A stretch of 64,000 bases of DNA, taken from positions 1 to 64,000 of the forward strand of contig ONDS01000015.1 of the NCBI GenBank assembly GCA_900316685.1, in the 5' to 3' direction. The translations under genes and the position numbers were made by a program. The DNA is from an uncultured Prevotellaceae bacterium (GTDB lineage: Bacteria > Bacteroidota > Bacteroidia > Bacteroidales > Bacteroidaceae). Shown here one piece after another: positions 53,200 through 62,449 of the stretch (the first letter of the stretch is position 1; every line of letters begins with the position of its first letter). The notes under the pieces were generated by a model. That model did no database searches and was not told the DNA's origin. It was given only the letters and a program-made list of their open reading frames with translations.

Positions 53200-54078
53200 A
53201 TGGGAAAGAACAAAAGAAAAAAACGTAGCCGGGGCAGTCTGCAGCTGATTACTACCTGCATCAGTACCGCCTTGGTGCTTATCTTATTGGGCATGGTGGT
53301 GTTCACCGTTTTCACTGCCCGCAACCTCTCTTCCTACGTGAAGGAAAACCTCACGGTCACCATGATGCTCAACGATGAGACCACGGAACCCGAGGCACAG
53401 CAGTTGTGTGAGAAACTCCGTACGCGACCCTATATCGGATCGCTGGAGTATATCACCAAAGACTCAGTGCTCGCCGAGCAGACGGCCGAGATGGGTATCG
53501 ACCCCTCGGAGTTTGCCGAGCAGAATCCCTTCCTCTCGTCGATTGAGTTTCAGCTGAAGGCCGAATATGCCAACAGCGACTCGCTGAAATGGATTTCCGA
53601 GGAACTGAAGCAGAACCAGAAAGTGAACGAGATCGTCTATCCGCAGGACCTGATAGACAGTGTGAACACTTTCCTCAAGAAGGTGAGCCTGGTGCTCCTC
53701 GTCTTGGCGGCATTGTTGCTCTTCGTGTCGTTCTCACTCATCAACAATACCGTCAGACTGGGTATTTACGCCCGACGTTTCAGCATCCATACCATGAAGT
53801 TGGTGGGTGCCTCGTGGGGCTTCATCCGTTGGCCGTTCATCAAACGCGCCATAGGCATGGGACTGCTGGCGGGCATCATCGCCATCGCCGTGCTCGGTAC
53901 GGGGGTATGGCTCCTCTATCGTTACGACCCAGAGGTGACACGTGTCATCACCCCGCAGGTGCTCTTGGTCACAGGCGTGGCGGTGTTGGTGTTCGGTATC
54001 ATCATCACCACCTTCTGCTCGTGGCTTTCGGTCAACAAGTTCCTGCGTATGAAGGCCAGCGAGCTGTACCAGATTTAA
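53200..54078 (+). CDS. ftsX: Cell-division protein FtsX
   Basis: From the ATG at 53200 the 292-residue protein has a basic cytosolic start ('MGKNKRKKRSRGS'), one membrane segment (about 19-42), a periplasmic domain (about 45-155) with 'EYITKDSVLAEQTAEMGIDPSEFAEQNPF', and three further membrane segments (about 165-190, 217-240 and 255-280), the last ending 'SVNKFLRMKASELYQI'. It works with the ATPase FtsE to control peptidoglycan hydrolases at the septum; ftsE is not next to it here. First gene of an operon with DUF3098, uppP, truB, queA and folK, an order kept in many Bacteroidetes. Confidence 0.94.
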   Translation: MGKNKRKKRSRGSLQLITTCISTALVLILLGMVVFTVFTARNLSSYVKENLTVTMMLNDETTEPEAQQLCEKLRTRPYIGSLEYITKDSVLAEQTAEMGIDPSEFAEQNPFLSSIEFQLKAEYANSDSLKWISEELKQNQKVNEIVYPQDLIDSVNTFLKKVSLVLLVLAALLLFVSFSLINNTVRLGIYARRFSIHTMKLVGASWGFIRWPFIKRAIGMGLLAGIIAIAVLGTGVWLLYRYDPEVTRVITPQVLLVTGVAVLVFGIIITTFCSWLSVNKFLRMKASELYQI

Positions 54079-54117
54079 CTATTATACAATAAAACAATTA
54101 AAAGATTAAAGTATTTA

Positions 54118-54441
54118 ATGGATCGGAGAAATTTTGCTTTCGATAAGGTCAACTTCATCTTGCTGGCCATCGGTATGGCGGTGGTGGTCATCGGCTTCAT
54201 TCTCATGAGCGGTGCCCCCTCCACCGAAGAGGCTTTCAACCCCGAAATCTTCAGCGCCATGCGCGTGAAGGTGGCTCCGGTGGTATGTTTCCTGGGCTTC
54301 GTCTTTATGATTTATGCCATCGTGCGCAAACCGAAAGACGGCGACGTGGACAGCGCAACTCCCGAGATGGTGGAGAAAAAACCGGCCATGGCCAAACCCG
54401 AGGAAAAGAAAGCAACAGTAATGAAAAATAACAAGAAATGA
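54118..54441 (+). CDS. DUF3098 membrane protein
   Basis: The 107-residue protein begins '[20 protein letters not shown]', then two membrane helices (about 11-32 and 53-70) with '[31 protein letters not shown]' between them, the DUF3098 signature. A charged tail rich in Lys, Glu and Pro (about 80-107) extends it beyond the usual length. The family is restricted to Bacteroidetes and sits between ftsX and uppP; its role is unknown, perhaps in division or wall synthesis given the neighbours. It overlaps uppP by 4 nt (ATGA). Confidence 0.9.
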   Translation: MDRRNFAFDKVNFILLAIGMAVVVIGFILMSGAPSTEEAFNPEIFSAMRVKVAPVVCFLGFVFMIYAIVRKPKDGDVDSATPEMVEKKPAMAKPEEKKATVMKNNKK

Positions 54442-55301
54442 CGATTATTGAGACAATCATCCTGGCCATCGTGGAGGGACTGACAGAATTCCTCCCCGTT
54501 TCTTCGACAGGACACATGATCATAACCCAGAACTTGCTGGGTATAGAGAGTACTCCCTTTGTCAAGGCTTTCACCATCATCATACAGTTCGGAGCCATCC
54601 TCTCGGTGGTCTGCCTGTACTGGCATCGCTTCTTCCGCCTCGACCATACCCCGGCTCCGGCGGGGAGCACCGCCCTGCAGCGGTTCTTCCACAAGTGGGA
54701 CTTCTATTGGAAACTGTTGGTAGCCTTCGTGCCCGCCGCCATCATCGGCTTAGTGGCCAAGAAAACCGGACTCATCGACCGATTCCTCGAAAGTGTAGAG
54801 GTGGTGGCCATCATGTTGGTCGTAGGCGGCATCTTCATGCTCTTCTGCGACCGAATCTTCAATCGTGGTAGCGAGAAGACCAAACTCACCGAGCGACGAG
54901 CCTTCAATATCGGCTTGTTCCAGTGCATCGCCATGATTCCCGGCGTATCGAGGTCGATGGCCACCATCGTCGGCGGTATGGCACAGAAGCTCACGCGTAA
55001 GGCGGCAGCTGAATTTTCGTTCTTCATCGCCGTGCCCACCATGGCGGCAGCTACTGGTCTTGATGTGCTGGAGGTGTTCTTCGCCAAGGAAGGCAATACC
55101 GACTGGGCCACAGGCGACAACCTGGCCATGCTCGCCTTGGGATGCGTGGTGGCCTTCATCGTGGCTTTGCTCGCCATGAAATGGTTCGTGGCATTCCTCA
55201 CCAAATATGGGTTCAAGGCGTTTGGCGTCTATCGCATCATCGTGGGTGTGCTCATCCTGGTGCTGCTGCTTTCCGGTCATTCATTAGCCATGGTGGATTG
55301 A
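54438..55301 (+). CDS. uppP: Undecaprenyl-diphosphatase
   Basis: The 287-residue integral membrane enzyme shows '[15 protein letters not shown]' (residues 13-27) and '[11 protein letters not shown]' (about 171-181), the two conserved active-site motifs of the BacA/UppP family. It dephosphorylates undecaprenyl diphosphate, recycling the lipid carrier of peptidoglycan and other glycans, with bacitracin resistance as a known side effect. Its start overlaps DUF3098 by 4 nt and its stop overlaps the truB start by 1 nt, showing translational coupling. Confidence 0.96.
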   Translation: MTIIETIILAIVEGLTEFLPVSSTGHMIITQNLLGIESTPFVKAFTIIIQFGAILSVVCLYWHRFFRLDHTPAPAGSTALQRFFHKWDFYWKLLVAFVPAAIIGLVAKKTGLIDRFLESVEVVAIMLVVGGIFMLFCDRIFNRGSEKTKLTERRAFNIGLFQCIAMIPGVSRSMATIVGGMAQKLTRKAAAEFSFFIAVPTMAAATGLDVLEVFFAKEGNTDWATGDNLAMLALGCVVAFIVALLAMKWFVAFLTKYGFKAFGVYRIIVGVLILVLLLSGHSLAMVD

Positions 55302-56068
55302 TGAATTTCTACGAGGGTGCCCTGCTATATATCGACAAGCCCTATGGAATGACGAGCTTCGGGGTCTTGGCGCATATCCGCTACCTCATCTCAAGGAAGA
55401 TGGGGGTGCGACGCATCAAGACGGGCCATGCGGGAACACTCGACCCCATGGCCACGGGTGTGCTCATCCTCTGTACGGGCAGGGCCACCAAGCAGATAGA
55501 CCAGTTGCAGCGCCATACCAAGGAATACAGGGCCACACTGCAATTGGGAGCCACCACGCCCAGTTACGATATGGAACATCCTGTCGATGCTCATTATCCC
55601 ACCGACCATATCACCGAAGCACTCGTCCGCGACACCCTGAAGCAGTTTATCGGTGAGATAGAGCAGATACCACCGGAGTATTCGGCGTGCAAGGTGGAGG
55701 GCAAACGCGCCTACGACCTGATGCGCGAGGGCAAAGGGGTGCAGCTTAAGCCCAAGGTGTTGCAAATCGACGAGATAGAACTGGAGGCGTTCGATGCCGC
55801 CACGATGCAGATGACCGTCCGCGTGGTATGCGGCAAAGGAACATATATCCGGGCGTTGGCCCGCGACATCGGTCAGGCTCTCCATAGCGGGGCCTATCTC
55901 ACCGCCCTCCGGCGCACGCGGGTGGGCGAGGTGAGGGTTGAAGACTGTCTCACCGTAGATGGATTCCCCGCATGGCTCGACGCCCAGGAGATAGAAATGC
56001 CCGGCGCCGTGGAGAAAACCACGACTGTTCAGGAAAACAAGAAAATACAAGCAACAAACGAGATATGA
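55301..56068 (+). CDS. truB: tRNA pseudouridine(55) synthase
   Basis: The start ATG at 55301 uses the A of the uppP stop codon. The 255-residue enzyme carries '[17 protein letters not shown]', the catalytic '[15 protein letters not shown]' with Asp48, '[17 protein letters not shown]' and '[14 protein letters not shown]'. It makes pseudouridine 55 in the T-loop of tRNAs. Its stop overlaps the queA start by 4 nt. The C-terminus (about 230-255) is polar and variable. Confidence 0.96.
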   Translation: MNFYEGALLYIDKPYGMTSFGVLAHIRYLISRKMGVRRIKTGHAGTLDPMATGVLILCTGRATKQIDQLQRHTKEYRATLQLGATTPSYDMEHPVDAHYPTDHITEALVRDTLKQFIGEIEQIPPEYSACKVEGKRAYDLMREGKGVQLKPKVLQIDEIELEAFDAATMQMTVRVVCGKGTYIRALARDIGQALHSGAYLTALRRTRVGEVRVEDCLTVDGFPAWLDAQEIEMPGAVEKTTTVQENKKIQATNEI

Positions 56069-57183
56069 AACTATCGCAATTCAAATTCAAACTCAATGAG
56101 GAGCAAGTGGCGCTCTATCCGTCATACCATCGCGACGAATGTCGGTTGATGGTCATACACCGCAAATCCGAACGCATCGAGATGTATAAGACCGACGACC
56201 AGGGCGAACCACTCAAGGATGAGGAGGGAAACCCCGTGTTTCTTGATTTCCGCAATGTGTTGGACTATTTCGACGAGGGCGACACCTTCGTGTTCAACGA
56301 CACCAAGGTCTTCCCGGCACGACTCTATGGCACCAAGGAACGCACGGATGCCAAGATAGAGGTGTTCCTGCTGCGCGAACTCAACGAGGAGATGCGGCTT
56401 TGGGATGTGTTGGTAGAACCGGCGCGCAAGATACGTATCGGCAACAAACTGTTCTTCGATGACAGCGGAACAATGGTGGCGGAGGTCATCGACAACACCA
56501 CAAGCCGTGGGCGTACGCTGCGATTCCTCTACGACTGTCCCCACGATGAGTTCAAACGTGAACTCTTCGCCTTGGGCGAAGCTCCCCTGCCGCATTACAT
56601 CGTCGACCGTCGACCGGCGCAGGAAGAGGATATGGAGGCCTTCCAGTGCATCTTCGCCAAGAACGAGGGTGCCGTCACCGCTCCGGCTTCCGGACTGCAT
56701 TTCAGCCGTGAACTGATGAAACGTATGGAAATCAGGGGCATCAACTTCGCCTATATCACCATGCACTGTGCATTAGGCAACTTCCACGATATTGAGGTGG
56801 AAGACCTGACCAAGCATAAGATGGACAATGAACAGATGTTCGTGGAGGCCGAGGCCTGCCGCATCGTCAACGACACCAAGGCGGCTGGACATAAGGTGTG
56901 CGCCGTGGGAACGAGTGTGATCAAAGCCACGGAGACCGCCGTAGGCACCGACGGACTGCTCAAGGAATATGAGGGATGGACCAACAAGTTCATATTCCCT
57001 CCCTATGATTTCCGCCTGGCCGATTGCATGATAGGCAATTTCTATCATCCTTACTCCACCTTGCTCATGTCGGAATGTGCCTTCGGTGGATACGACCTCG
57101 TGATGAAAGCCTACGACATGGCCACGGAGAACGGCTATCGCTTCGGATGCTACGGCGATGCCATGCTCATCGTCGACGATTGA
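56065..57183 (+). CDS. queA: S-adenosylmethionine:tRNA ribosyltransferase-isomerase
   Basis: The 372-residue product from the ATG at 56065 starts '[19 protein letters not shown]', with '[17 protein letters not shown]', '[16 protein letters not shown]' and '[13 protein letters not shown]', the key QueA motifs. It transfers the ribosyl part of SAM to 7-aminomethyl-7-deazaguanine in tRNA, making epoxyqueuosine. It is about 20-30 residues longer than E. coli QueA, from internal insertions. Coupled to truB by an ATGA overlap; folK begins 19 bp later. No preQ1 riboswitch was seen in front of the operon. Confidence 0.95.
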   Translation: MKLSQFKFKLNEEQVALYPSYHRDECRLMVIHRKSERIEMYKTDDQGEPLKDEEGNPVFLDFRNVLDYFDEGDTFVFNDTKVFPARLYGTKERTDAKIEVFLLRELNEEMRLWDVLVEPARKIRIGNKLFFDDSGTMVAEVIDNTTSRGRTLRFLYDCPHDEFKRELFALGEAPLPHYIVDRRPAQEEDMEAFQCIFAKNEGAVTAPASGLHFSRELMKRMEIRGINFAYITMHCALGNFHDIEVEDLTKHKMDNEQMFVEAEACRIVNDTKAAGHKVCAVGTSVIKATETAVGTDGLLKEYEGWTNKFIFPPYDFRLADCMIGNFYHPYSTLLMSECAFGGYDLVMKAYDMATENGYRFGCYGDAMLIVDD

Positions 57184-57202
57184 CAACGATCATCCTTTCA
57201 CC

Positions 57203-57670
57203 ATGATGCATACGGTTTATTTGGCCTTAGGGTCCAACCTCGGCAATACCGCCGACCATATCCTCATGGCCATAGAAGAAATAGAAAAGCAGGTTGGCCA
57301 CGTGGTGCGCCAATCTGCTTTTCACGTCACAGAGCCGGTGGGCTTCCAATCCTCCCACCTCTTCACCAATGCGGCGGTATGTTGCCGTACCGAACTCTCT
57401 CCGCGGGAACTGCTGAAAGTCACGCAAGGCATCGAACGGCAGATGGGTAGGCGGAGGAAATCGAAGAACGGCATATATCACGACCGCGTCATCGACATCG
57501 ACATCCTGCTCTACGATGATATACAGGTGGATGAGCCCGATCTGGTCATCCCTCACCCCCGCATGTATGAGCGTCCTTTCGTGATGATTCCCCTCGAAGA
57601 GGTGATGGCTGCTCAGTCAGACCAGCCAGACCAGTCAGACCAGCCAGACCCATCAGCCCCGTCAGACTAG
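57203..57670 (+). CDS. folK: 2-amino-4-hydroxy-6-hydroxymethyldihydropteridine diphosphokinase, with repeat-encoded tail
   Basis: Two adjacent ATGs (57203 and 57206) can start the 155-residue product: 'YLALGSNLGNT' (ATP/pterin site), 'QSAFHVTEPVGFQSSHLFTNAA', 'QMGRRRKSKNGIYHDRVIDIDILLYDD' (metal-binding D-I-D) and 'IPHPRMYERPFV' are diagnostic. It pyrophosphorylates the pterin in folate synthesis. The last 18 residues (Ser/Asp/Gln/Pro, 'SDQPDQSDQPDPSAPSD') are encoded by a 9-nt tandem array (57617-57697), and the stop codon is a variant of one unit, so array length sets the C-terminal length. Confidence 0.94.
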   Translation: MMHTVYLALGSNLGNTADHILMAIEEIEKQVGHVVRQSAFHVTEPVGFQSSHLFTNAAVCCRTELSPRELLKVTQGIERQMGRRRKSKNGIYHDRVIDIDILLYDDIQVDEPDLVIPHPRMYERPFVMIPLEEVMAAQSDQPDQSDQPDPSAPSD

Positions 57671-57697
57671 TCAGACCCGTCAGACCAGTCGGACTGA
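57617..57697 (+). repeat. 9-nt tandem array TCAGACCAG, nine units, across the folK stop codon
   Basis: Nine units (TCAGACCAG, CCAGACCAG, TCAGCCCCG and similar). The sixth, TCAGACTAG (57662-57670), supplies the folK stop. Units 7-9 lie downstream. Confidence 0.9.
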
Positions 57698-57706
57698 TCC
57701 GACAAT

Positions 57707-57733
57707 AAAAAAACTCCTCCCTGATGGGAGGAG
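57707..57733 (-). terminator. Intrinsic terminator of rpsO
   Basis: An 8-bp GC-rich stem (CTCCTCCC at 57714-57721 with GGGAGGAG at 57726-57733) followed on the minus strand by seven T (57707-57713). Confidence 0.85.
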
Positions 57734-57758
57734 CTTGTGTTTTGCATCTTACCGCTGC

Positions 57759-58028
57759 TTACTTACGCAGGCCGAGGGCCTTGATGATGGCACGATAGCG
57801 ATTGACATCGCGGTCGTACAGATAGTTGAGCAAAGCGCGGCGCTTACCTACCAACTGGGTCAGTGCCCGTGCGGTAGTATGATCTTTACGGTTCTTCTTA
57901 AGATGCTCCGTCAGATGGGAAATACGGTAGGAGAACAGTGCTATCTGGCTCTCAGCGGAACCGGTATCAGTGTTGGACTTTCCGTACTTGCCAAAGATCT
58001 CTTGTTTTTTCGCTTGATCTAAGTACAT
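57759..58028 (-). CDS. rpsO: 30S ribosomal protein S15
   Basis: The 89-residue protein has the family's usual length and motifs: 'GKYGKSNTDTGSAESQIALFSYRI' near the N-terminus, 'HLKKNRKDHTTARALTQLVGKRRALLNYLY' in the middle and 'YRAIIKALGLRK' at the end. It binds 16S rRNA in the platform of the small subunit. Single gene with its own promoter and terminator, convergent with the folK operon. A 5' leader of about 40 nt is expected; no S15-binding leader structure was evaluated. Confidence 0.98.
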   Translation of the reverse strand: MYLDQAKKQEIFGKYGKSNTDTGSAESQIALFSYRISHLTEHLKKNRKDHTTARALTQLVGKRRALLNYLYDRDVNRYRAIIKALGLRK

Positions 58029-58066
58029 AGCTACTTGTTAATGATTAATAATTTGAAAATGCGGGT

Positions 58067-58097
58067 GCAAAGGTACGAATTTTTCCCTAAACACAAA
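58067..58097 (-). promoter_or_regulatory. Promoter of rpsO
   Basis: On the minus strand TTTG (58094-58097), 18 nt and TACCTTTGC (58067-58075), 39 nt before the ATG. Confidence 0.65.
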
Positions 58098-58179
58098 AAT
58101 ATTCCGACATTTTCTTTCGCCTTTTTGGCATAAATGACGCATAAATGACGCTTTTTCCTCTTCTTATAGGTTATTTTCC

Positions 58180-58210
58180 TTGGTGGAGTGCGATAATTGT
58201 TGTATTTTTG
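58180..58210 (+). promoter_or_regulatory. Promoter of typA
   Basis: TTGG (58180-58183), 19 nt and TATTTTTG (58203-58210) followed by C. It excludes the in-frame ATG at 58197 and supports the ATG at 58233. Confidence 0.6.
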
Positions 58211-58232
58211 CACCCGATTTAAGGTATATACA

Positions 58233-60035
58233 ATGCAGGATATTCGCAATATCGCTATCATAGCGCATGTCGACCACGGCAAGACGACACTGGTCGACAA
58301 AATGATGCTGGCGGGAAACCTCTTCCGCGAAGGACAGAATCTCAGTAGCCAAGTGCTTGACAACAACGATCTCGAAAGGGAAAGGGGTATCACCATCCTT
58401 TCGAAAAATGTCTCCATCAACTACAAAGGAACGAAAATCAATATCATCGACACCCCGGGGCACTCCGACTTCGGCGGCGAGGTGGAGCGTGTGCTCAACA
58501 TGGCGGATGGCTGTCTGCTGCTCGTCGATGCCTTTGAGGGTCCGATGCCGCAAACACGTTTCGTACTGCAGAAAGCCCTGCAGATAGGTCTCAAACCCAT
58601 CGTCGTGGTGAACAAGGTCGACAAGCCCAACTGCCGCCCTGAAGAGGTCTACGAGATGGTGTTCGACCTGATGTTCTCGCTCAACGCCACTGAAGACCAA
58701 CTGGATTTCCCCGTGGTCTACGGTAGCGCCAAAAACGGATGGATGGGAGAGGATTACAATACACCGACCGACAATATCACCTATCTGCTCGACAAGATAG
58801 TAGAGGTGATACCCGCACCCGAAGTCATTGAGGGCACACCCCAGATGCTCATCACCTCGCTCGACTATTCGTCCTACACAGGGCGTATCGCCGTGGGACG
58901 TGTGCACCGTGGCACGCTCACCGAGGGCATGAACATCACCGTGGCGCATCGCGACGGCTCGATAGAGAAGACACGCATCAAGGAACTGCATACCTTCGAG
59001 GGCATGGGGCATGTGAAGACTCATCAGGTGCAGAGTGGCGACATCTGTGCGCTCATCGGCCTGGAGCATTTCGAGATAGGCGACACCATCTGCGATTTCG
59101 AGAATCCCGAACCGCTGCCGCCCATCGCCATCGACGAACCCACCATGTCGATGCTCTTCACCATCAACGACTCACCCTTCTTCGGCAAGGAAGGAAAATA
59201 TTGCACCTCGCGCCATATCTATGAGCGTCTGCAAAAAGAACTGGAGAAAAACCTGGCCCTGCGCGTCAGCCCCTTCGAGGATTCCACCGACAAGTGGATC
59301 GTTAGCGGGCGAGGTGTGCTCCATCTCTCTGTGCTCATCGAGACCATGCGTCGCGAGGGATACGAGTTGCAGGTGGGCCAGCCGCAGGTCATCTACAAGG
59401 AAATCGACGGCGTACGCTGCGAACCGGTAGAGGAACTGACCATCAACGTGCCCGAGGAGTTCGCCTCGAAGATGATCGATATGGTGACGCGCCGCAAGGG
59501 TGAGCTCACGTCGATGGAGACGCAGGGCGACCGTTCGAACATCGAATTCGATATGCCCTCGCGCGGCATCATCGGTCTGCGCACCAATGTGCTCACCGCT
59601 TCGCAGGGTGAGGCCATCATGGCCCACCGCTTCAAGGAGTATCAGCCTTATAAGGGCGATATCGAGCGCCGTGTCAACGGGTCGATGATTGCCATGGAGA
59701 CGGGAACCGCCTATGCCTACAGCATCGATAAGTTGCAGGATCGCGGTAAGTTCTTCATCGATCCGGGCGAAGAGGTGTATGCCGGACAGGTGGTGGGCGA
59801 GCATGTGCACGACAACGACCTGGTGGTCAATGTGACCAAGGCCAAGCAGCTCACCAATGTGCGTGCCTCGGGCAGCGACGAGAAGGCCCGCATCATTCCC
59901 AAGGTGCAACTCTCCTTGGAAGAGTCGCTCGAATATATCAAGGGCGACGAGTATGTGGAATGTACGCCCAAAGCCATCCGCATGCGCAAGACCATCCTCG
60001 ACCATAATGACCGCAAGCGGGCGAATAAAGAGTAG
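58233..60035 (+). CDS. typA: Translational GTPase TypA/BipA
   Basis: The 600-residue protein starts '[21 protein letters not shown]' (G1 P-loop), with G2 'RERGITI', G3 '[15 protein letters not shown]', G4 'NKVDKP' and G5 'YGSAKNG'. Elongation-factor-like domains II, III and V follow, then the BipA-specific C-terminal domain ending in the charged '[18 protein letters not shown]'. It binds the ribosome and helps 50S assembly and adaptation to stress. Length and motifs are normal. It is monocistronic, followed by repeats rather than a clean terminator. Confidence 0.97.
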   Translation: MQDIRNIAIIAHVDHGKTTLVDKMMLAGNLFREGQNLSSQVLDNNDLERERGITILSKNVSINYKGTKINIIDTPGHSDFGGEVERVLNMADGCLLLVDAFEGPMPQTRFVLQKALQIGLKPIVVVNKVDKPNCRPEEVYEMVFDLMFSLNATEDQLDFPVVYGSAKNGWMGEDYNTPTDNITYLLDKIVEVIPAPEVIEGTPQMLITSLDYSSYTGRIAVGRVHRGTLTEGMNITVAHRDGSIEKTRIKELHTFEGMGHVKTHQVQSGDICALIGLEHFEIGDTICDFENPEPLPPIAIDEPTMSMLFTINDSPFFGKEGKYCTSRHIYERLQKELEKNLALRVSPFEDSTDKWIVSGRGVLHLSVLIETMRREGYELQVGQPQVIYKEIDGVRCEPVEELTINVPEEFASKMIDMVTRRKGELTSMETQGDRSNIEFDMPSRGIIGLRTNVLTASQGEAIMAHRFKEYQPYKGDIERRVNGSMIAMETGTAYAYSIDKLQDRGKFFIDPGEEVYAGQVVGEHVHDNDLVVNVTKAKQLTNVRASGSDEKARIIPKVQLSLEESLEYIKGDEYVECTPKAIRMRKTILDHNDRKRANKE

Positions 60036-60232
60036 GTTCCCCTCCTTTTCGAAGCAAGCTATCTTTCTCCCCTCCTTTTCGAAGCAAGCTATCTTTCTCC
60101 CCTCCTTTTCCAAAGGAGGGGCAGGGGTGGTTTGTAAAATACTGTCCCAACCTTTTTTCTCTCACCCTCCCTTTGGGAGGGTCGGGGTGGGTGTCTGGGG
60201 TGGTTTGTAAAATACTGTCCCAACCTTTTTTT
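60036..60232. repeat. Repeat cluster after typA
   Basis: A 30-bp tandem unit starting CCTCCTTTTC occurs at 60041, 60071 and 60101 (the third partial). The segment 60063-60152 matches 43502-43591 with one mismatch. The tail GGGGTGGTTTGTAAAATACT (60124-60143) recurs at 60198-60217 after a CCCTCCC/GGGAGGG hairpin (60163-60179). Confidence 0.85.
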
Positions 60233-60308
60233 CTTTTAACCCTTGGCATAATAATTGAGGCATTCCGACGTTTCATATATAAAACAAATCATATATAAAA
60301 CAAAGCTT

Positions 60309-61010
60309 ATGATGAAACGTCTTTTCCTGATTTGTCTTACATCGTTGTTGTGTTCGCTTGCGCAGGCACAGGAGAAACCTGGTACTTTTTCCATCATACC
60401 CAGGGTGGGTGTGACTGTTGCCGATCTGACCAATTTCGATTGGGCCAAGGGCATTCCTCTTGTCGACCATCAAGGGTCGCTCAGCTCAAGTTTCAAGGCT
60501 GGGGCCGTGGCCGGTGCTCAGGTGGATTACCAAGTGAGCGATGTGATCAGCGCCTCGGCAGGTGTGCAATACGCCTTGTTAGGCACGAGGTATGCCGATT
60601 TCATGGTCGACAACGGCGATGGCACGGCAGAGGGCGTGTCCGACATGCACGTGGATTTGCATTACCTACAGGTGCCCCTGTTGTTGAATGCCTATGTCAT
60701 GCCCGGACTGGCATTTAAGGCTGGCGTTCAGGTGGGTTTTCTGCTCAATGGGAAAATAAAAGACGAGGTGACTCCTGTCACTATCGATGCGGAGAGTGGA
60801 GCCAAGACATATGGAGATATAGTTGAGGTGGATGAGAAATGGGAAGATATGAAGACCATCGACCTGAGCATTCCCGTAGGCTTGTCCTACGAGTTTGAAC
60901 AGGTGGTGCTCGACGCCCGTTATCATCTGGGACTGACCAAGGTGTCGGAAGGGTTCGACTGGCGCAATTCCGCGTTCACCTTCACCGTGGGCTACCGCTT
61001 CGGGCTGTGA
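60309..61010 (+). CDS. Outer-membrane beta-barrel protein (PorT-like), copy 1
   Basis: The chosen start is the ATG at 60309 (the next codon is also ATG). The 233-residue protein has a signal peptide ('SLAQAQ') and a barrel pattern: 'FSIIPRVGVTVADLTN', 'GVQYALLGTRY', 'YLQVPLLLNAYVMPGLAFKAGVQVGFLL' and a last strand ending 'YRFGL' with aromatic/hydrophobic residues, the usual C-terminal outer-membrane signal. It matches the PorT/outer-membrane beta-barrel family with eight strands. Function unknown. A second, shorter paralogue follows after 96 bp. Confidence 0.85.
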   Translation: MMKRLFLICLTSLLCSLAQAQEKPGTFSIIPRVGVTVADLTNFDWAKGIPLVDHQGSLSSSFKAGAVAGAQVDYQVSDVISASAGVQYALLGTRYADFMVDNGDGTAEGVSDMHVDLHYLQVPLLLNAYVMPGLAFKAGVQVGFLLNGKIKDEVTPVTIDAESGAKTYGDIVEVDEKWEDMKTIDLSIPVGLSYEFEQVVLDARYHLGLTKVSEGFDWRNSAFTFTVGYRFGL

Positions 61011-61106
61011 TGTAAGTGTGAATAAAATGTATTGGCTTGTGGTAGGGGCGGTGCCGCCGTGCCCGCCCGCAAAAAAAATCTATATTGAAGGTAAAAAAGT
61101 AAAACA

Positions 61107-61703
61107 ATGAAAAAACTGTCATCAATCTTAGTCGTGCTTTTCTGTCTTTGCACACTCTCATCGCATGCGCAGTCGGTAGGCAAGGGAGCTTTCTCGTTTG
61201 TACCGCGTGTGGGTATCGACTTCGCCAAGTTGTCCAACCATGAGATATACTCCACCGCCGACTACATCAGCCGGAGCAATAAGGCGCAGTTCAAACTGGG
61301 CTTCGTGGTCGGGGCCAATGTGGAATATATGGCGCTCGACAACCTCGGCATCGAATTGGGCTTCCAATATGCCCGCGAAGGAACGGATCACGACTTGGAG
61401 GCGGGCGAGTTGGCACTCGACTATATCAACGTGCCGCTCATCGCCAATATCTATGTGGTGGATAATCTCGCGCTCAGGGTGGGTGTGCAGCCGGGATTCC
61501 TCGTGGGCAACGATGCCGATTTCAGCGACGATGCCTTCAAGAAAGTAGACTTCTCCATACCCGTGGGACTGTCGTACGAATACGAGAACTTCATCCTCGG
61601 CGTGCGCTACAACATCGGTCTCACCCGTATATACAAGAACAATCTGGCCAAGGAGAAAAACCAAGTGTTCATGGTCGACCTCGGCTATCGTATAGCCCTG
61701 TGA
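61107..61703 (+). CDS. Outer-membrane beta-barrel protein (PorT-like), copy 2
   Basis: The 198-residue protein has a signal peptide ('SSHAQ') and shares with its neighbour 'FSFVPRVGIDFAKLSN', 'LGFQYAREGTDHDLE', 'YINVPLIANIYVVDNLALRVGVQPGFLV', 'VDFSIPVGLSYEYENFILGVRYNIGLT' and the ending 'LGYRIAL'. It lacks an insertion of about 30 residues present in copy 1 (around residues 140-170). The pair looks like an old tandem duplication. Expected in the outer membrane; role unknown. Confidence 0.85.
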   Translation: MKKLSSILVVLFCLCTLSSHAQSVGKGAFSFVPRVGIDFAKLSNHEIYSTADYISRSNKAQFKLGFVVGANVEYMALDNLGIELGFQYAREGTDHDLEAGELALDYINVPLIANIYVVDNLALRVGVQPGFLVGNDADFSDDAFKKVDFSIPVGLSYEYENFILGVRYNIGLTRIYKNNLAKEKNQVFMVDLGYRIAL

Positions 61704-61888
61704 GAAAGGTAAAAGGGTAAAAAGGAAGATAAAGGAAGCTAACCGCTTTCAGCGGTGAAGATAGAGGACAACACCTTTCCCCCATAATGAAGACAGGTTA
61801 TGGACTATTGTCTTTTATCTTCTTAAAACTTCTTCTAACTTCTTTTACCTTCTAACAACTGGAACTTGCGGAAGTTGAATAAACTTCT

Positions 61889-62371
61889 TTAGGAACTTGT
61901 ATATTTCAGATTCTCCTCACTGGGATGCATCAGCACCTCGGTGAGGTATTTTTTTGCTTCCCAACGAGCCATGGGCAGGTCGTGCAACAGCCAATTGCCG
62001 CAGTCTTTCGGTGCGGCGCCGGGAATCTCACCCTCAAACTCGGCAATGAAACGGAAGGTACGCTGCATCAACTCTACGATGTCCTTCGACTCGTAGTCGC
62101 CACGCAACAAGAGATAGTTGCCCGTCAGACACCCCATAGGTCCCCAGTAGACGATGCGGTCGGCCCATTCGGGATCGTTGCGCAGGTAAGTGGCTGCCAG
62201 ATGCTCAATGGTATGCAACGCTCCGGGATGGAGTGTGGGCTCGCGATTGGGTTCCTTCATGCGGATGTCGAAGGTGGTAACCACCTCGCCGCCTACTTGG
62301 TCCTTGCGTGAGACGTATATGCCGCGCAGCAAATGTTCATGGTCGATGGTAAAACTCGGTATCTTTTTCAT
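61889..62371 (-). CDS. luxS: S-ribosylhomocysteine lyase
   Basis: The 160-residue enzyme has the metal-binding 'HTIEH' motif (about residues 53-57), 'FDIRMKEPNREPTLHPGALHTIEH' around it and the catalytic Cys in 'GPMGCLTGNYL' (about 77-87). It splits S-ribosylhomocysteine into homocysteine and the AI-2 precursor. mtnN, which makes its substrate, lies 78 bp upstream on the same strand, so the two form a methyl-cycle pair. The frame begins 'MKKIPSFTIDHEHLLRGIYV'. Confidence 0.97.
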   Translation of the reverse strand: MKKIPSFTIDHEHLLRGIYVSRKDQVGGEVVTTFDIRMKEPNREPTLHPGALHTIEHLAATYLRNDPEWADRIVYWGPMGCLTGNYLLLRGDYESKDIVELMQRTFRFIAEFEGEIPGAAPKDCGNWLLHDLPMARWEAKKYLTEVLMHPSEENLKYTSS

Positions 62372-62442
62372 GTTGAGGGCTTAGGGTTGAGGGTTTAGGG
62401 TTGAGTGTTGAGTGTTGAGTGTTTAGGGTTTAGGGTTGAGGA
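62372..62442. repeat. Low-complexity TTTAGGGTTGAG / GAGTGTTGAGTGTT repeat
   Basis: Imperfect units of TTTAGGGTTGAG and GAGTGTT fill the gap between mtnN and luxS. It is related, in complement, to the CAACACTCAAC repeat at 22983-23045. The resemblance to eukaryotic telomere repeats is accidental. Confidence 0.75.
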
Positions 62443-62449
62443 CTTTCCC

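Noticed and set aside
53200-57670. preQ1 or folate riboswitch before the ftsX-queA-folK operon
   Set aside because: The leader before ftsX is only about 25-30 nt, and the genes inside overlap or lie close, leaving no room for a riboswitch aptamer.
62372-62442. Telomere-like TTTAGGG repeat
   Set aside because: Only a few imperfect units mixed with GAGTGTT; the context is an ordinary gap between mtnN and luxS on a bacterial chromosome.
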